The translations under genes and the position numbers were made by a program. Positions 61,654 to 64,000 of a stretch of DNA of 64,000 nt are shown here, one piece after another. Every line of letters begins with the position of its first letter. The first letter of the stretch is position 1. Origin of the DNA: Limnohabitans planktonicus II-D5 (GTDB taxonomy: Bacteria; Pseudomonadota; Gammaproteobacteria; Burkholderiales; Burkholderiaceae_C); assembly GCF_001270065.2 (NCBI RefSeq), contig NZ_LFYT02000001.1, positions 1 through 64,000 on the forward strand, written 5' to 3'. The notes below the pieces were generated by a model. That model was given only the letters and a program-made list of their open reading frames with translations. It ran no database searches and was not told where the DNA came from.

Positions 61654-63026
61654 GAGCTTGACCCACCTTTCAGCATGAGGGGACTGTCAAAACGCAATGG
61701 CGTGCGCTGCGCTGCAGGTACTTGGCGCAGGCGCAAAGCCACCGCTGCCGAGACCGCAAACATGAGCCCTTGCAAGGCAAACACGGCCGCATAGGCTGTG
61801 CGCTGTTCGCCCAAAAGGGCGTGGGCCAGGTCGCTGGCGGCCGTGCCCAGCAAACCACCCAAGCCAAAGGCCGCCGCTTGCGCCGCGCCCCACAAACCCA
61901 TGCGCGTGCCTTCGCGGCCCTTACCGCTCTGGCCCTCTCCGGCCAGGCGCATCATGGTGGCAATGGCCGCGATCGAAAACGCGCCGTTGGCCACCCCCAA
62001 AAACACCACATTGGCCTGCAGCGGCCACGCTGCGGACAGGGCCGAGCTGACCAAACCCACCGTGGCCAGCGCCGAAAACAGGCAGCCGCCCACCATCCAC
62101 GCCTGCACCGATCCCAGCCGACCCGCCACCCAGCGCGAACCGGCACCGGCCACTGCCAGCATGCCGATCAGCACGCCCATGTGGTGCCAGCCCGACAGCT
62201 GCGTGGTTTGCCCCGGCGTGAAGCCGTGCACCGCGCCTGCAAAGGGCTCCAAAATCAAGTCTTGCGCGCTGTAGGCCAGCATGGACATGAACACAAACAC
62301 GGTGAAGGTGCGCGCTGCCGTGTCGGCCCACACCTCTTTGAAGGCTTCTTTGAAGTCTTGCTTTTGCAGGCGCTCGGCAGCCTCGCTTCGCAGCGGCACA
62401 GTCTGCGTTTGTGCGTCCTTTTCCAGGCCCCACAAACACAGGGCCGTGATCAGCGCCGTCAACACACTCAAACCCGCCGAGACCTGCAACAGCACCTGCG
62501 GGCTGTAAGGGTCGATCAGCTTGCCCACCACACCGGCTGTGACGGCAAAGCCCACGATCATCATCAGCCACACCGTGGTGGCCGCTGGGGCGCGGCGCTC
62601 CTCGGGCACGCGCTTGGCCATCAGCGTCAGCAGCGATGTGCCGCAAGCGCTCACGCCCAAACCGATCAGGCTGAACGACAACCAGGCCAACAGGGCACCA
62701 TAAAAGGGCTCGGCGGCCATCCACACCGTGGCCCACGCGGCCGTGAAGCCGCCCGCACCCAGGACCAGCATGCCACCCATCATCCAGGGGGTGCTGCGGC
62801 GGCCTTTGTCAGCACCAAAACCCATGCGCGGGCGCACCATCTGCACCGCGTAATGCCAAGCGACCAAAAAACCAGGCAGCAAGGCGGGCAGCGCCAGCTC
62901 AACGACCATGATGCGGTTGAGCGTGGAGGTGGTCACCACCACCACCGCCCCCAGACAGGCCTGAATCAGGCCCAAGCGGATGATCTGAAACCAGCCAAAC
63001 ATCGGCATGTTCAACGCTGTGCTCAT
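61650..63026 (-). CDS. pucC: PucC/LhaA-type MFS protein for light-harvesting complex assembly
   Basis: 458 residues and about 12 membrane helices. Opening LGLIQACLGAVVVVTTSTLNRIM is typical of the Bch2/PucC family, as are GFLVAWHYAVQMVRPRMGFG and GADKGRRSTPWM. Family members are needed for assembly or bacteriochlorophyll delivery to light-harvesting proteins. ATG 63026 overlaps the bchG stop; longer frames upstream are shadows. Confidence 0.93.
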   Translation of the reverse strand: MSTALNMPMFGWFQIIRLGLIQACLGAVVVVTTSTLNRIMVVELALPALLPGFLVAWHYAVQMVRPRMGFGADKGRRSTPWMMGGMLVLGAGGFTAAWATVWMAAEPFYGALLAWLSFSLIGLGVSACGTSLLTLMAKRVPEERRAPAATTVWLMMIVGFAVTAGVVGKLIDPYSPQVLLQVSAGLSVLTALITALCLWGLEKDAQTQTVPLRSEAAERLQKQDFKEAFKEVWADTAARTFTVFVFMSMLAYSAQDLILEPFAGAVHGFTPGQTTQLSGWHHMGVLIGMLAVAGAGSRWVAGRLGSVQAWMVGGCLFSALATVGLVSSALSAAWPLQANVVFLGVANGAFSIAAIATMMRLAGEGQSGKGREGTRMGLWGAAQAAAFGLGGLLGTAASDLAHALLGEQRTAYAAVFALQGLMFAVSAAVALRLRQVPAAQRTPLRFDSPLMLKGGSSS

Positions 63027-63994
63027 AAGGCCCCCACGGTGTGTTGCAACTGATTCAACTGGCGCAGGCCCCAGGCGCTGGCCATCATGCCGCTGACAAA
63101 CAGCGGCACACCAAAGGCCGACACATGCAAAGCCCGCTCCACCGGTTGGCGCAAAAATTTGGCCATCAAGGGCCCTTGCAAAAGAGCCAAAGCCAAGACA
63201 GCCGAAGCGTGCCAAGGCAGTTGCCAGCTCAAAAGCAATGCCGACACCACCACCTGCGGCACCAGCATGAACACACAGGCGGTGCGCGCTGCACCGTGCG
63301 CGCCCAGCTGCACCGGCAGCGAGGCCACGCCCATGCGGCGGTCGCCCTCAATCGCCTTGAAATCGTTGAGCGTCATGATGCCGTGCGCCCCCACGCTGTA
63401 GAGCAGCGCCAGCGCCACCGAATGCGGGCCGGGCCAGGCCCCGCCCAGCATGACGGCCGTGCCCGTGAGCCAGGCCAGACCTTCATAACTCAGGGCGCAA
63501 GCCGCGTTGCCCCACCAGCCGTTGTTTTTCAGGCGCACAGGTGGTGCGCTGTAGGCCCAGGACAGCGCAATGGCCAAGGCGCAAGCGGCAAAGCCCCAAG
63601 GCCCCATGAGCGTGGCCCACATCAGCGACAGCGCAGTCCAGGCAATGGCAATGCCCAGCCCCCAGCGCCCGGGCATGCGGCCCGAGGGGATGGGGCGGTT
63701 CGGTTCGTTGATGGCGTCCACATGCCGGTCAAACCAGTCGTTGACCGCCTGGCTACTGGCACACACCAGCGGGCCAGTCAGCACCAGGCCCAAGAGCAGC
63801 AAACCCCAATGCGCGCTCAGGGCTTGACCCGAGGCCACCACCCCGCAGGCAAAGGCCCACATGGGCGGGAACCAGGTGATGGGTTTGAGGAATTCGGCCA
63901 CCGTGCGCAAAGCGGGCCGGGTGAGCACGGCCACGGCAGCATCCGCGTGAGCGACCTGGGGTGAGTGGGCGTGAGCCAGTGGCGGGGTGTCCAT
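63023..63994 (-). CDS. bchG: Bacteriochlorophyll synthase (UbiA-type prenyltransferase)
   Basis: 323 residues. The first Asp-rich motif is in NDWFDRHVDAINEPNRPIPSG, and the second in NDFKAIEGDRRMG; both lie between hydrophobic helices, as expected for UbiA-family prenyltransferases. It attaches the geranylgeranyl or phytyl tail to bacteriochlorophyllide. Only six bases remain upstream of the start, so the ribosome site cannot be fully judged. It overlaps pucC by 4 bp. Confidence 0.94.
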   Translation of the reverse strand: MDTPPLAHAHSPQVAHADAAVAVLTRPALRTVAEFLKPITWFPPMWAFACGVVASGQALSAHWGLLLLGLVLTGPLVCASSQAVNDWFDRHVDAINEPNRPIPSGRMPGRWGLGIAIAWTALSLMWATLMGPWGFAACALAIALSWAYSAPPVRLKNNGWWGNAACALSYEGLAWLTGTAVMLGGAWPGPHSVALALLYSVGAHGIMTLNDFKAIEGDRRMGVASLPVQLGAHGAARTACVFMLVPQVVVSALLLSWQLPWHASAVLALALLQGPLMAKFLRQPVERALHVSAFGVPLFVSGMMASAWGLRQLNQLQHTVGAL

Positions 63995-64000
63995 GCCCCC

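Noticed and set aside
60469-63053. Long plus-strand frames opposite bchP and pucC
   Set aside because: Antisense shadows with compositional bias; the minus strand has clear family motifs.

Overview
The window looks like the chromosome of a Comamonadaceae-type betaproteobacterium that carries photosynthesis genes, resembling Limnohabitans or Rhodoferax relatives. Three things suggest this. A bchG-pucC-bchP block at the right edge marks an anoxygenic phototroph. TRAP carriers, an Entner-Doudoroff pathway and sugar-acid enzymes dominate the gene content. Tight ATGA-coupled operons in fairly GC-rich DNA fit the group. The genus is inference, since no rRNA or phylogenetic marker is present.

Layout. 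1-5172 (minus) is the N-terminal part of a giant VCBS-repeat adhesin that runs off the left edge; its long plus-strand open frames are shadows. 5455-8361 encodes an exported protein, a membrane histidine kinase and a FixJ/NarL-type regulator. 8425-9927 holds a cupin and a 2-hydroxyacid dehydrogenase. 10189-20392 is a gluconate/ketogluconate/idonate module: a LacI regulator with two palindromic operators, a 2-ketoacid reductase, gntK, a TRAP transporter, gluconate 5-dehydrogenase, idonate dehydrogenase, an SDR and 6-phosphogluconate dehydrogenase. 20437-23008 is a REP array split by a complete group II intron. 23070-31156 is a second sugar-acid module: an enolase-superfamily dehydratase, a TRAP transporter, a GntR regulator, an IlvD/Edd dehydratase and a DenD-like dehydrogenase.

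31215-40688 looks like a D-amino-acid or N-acyl-D-amino-acid module: RidA, an oligopeptide-type ABC transporter, a D-serine dehydratase/D-threonine aldolase-like PLP enzyme, an RpiR regulator and an N-acyl-D-amino-acid deacylase. 40766-43351 encodes KdgK, DgoK and a KDPG/KDPGal aldolase. 44029-49448 is a stress-flavoured set: esterase, HPII catalase, a 24-residue membrane peptide, a membrane protein and a PRC-barrel protein. 49902-55603 holds pirin, TapT, a RIO kinase, VOC/glyoxalase proteins, SDRs, a thioesterase and an SDR with both halohydrin-dehalogenase signature motifs. 56124-58591 is eda-edd. 58758-59663 holds a small membrane protein and ChaC. 60445-63994 is bchP-pucC-bchG.

The genes fit together as a carbon-scavenging economy. 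Two TRAP systems and an ABC system import organic and sugar acids and peptides or modified amino acids. Dehydratases and kinases channel them to KDPG/KDPGal and so to pyruvate and glyceraldehyde 3-phosphate.

The most striking non-coding feature is a set of interspersed palindromes (REP/REPIN elements). The main family has a 5' GTAG foot and bulged hairpins whose stems co-vary between the two halves. It occurs as single roughly 165-bp elements and as tandem arrays, supplies the stop codon of one gene, and hosts the group II intron exactly inside a GTAG tetranucleotide. No tRNA, rRNA or CRISPR was seen.
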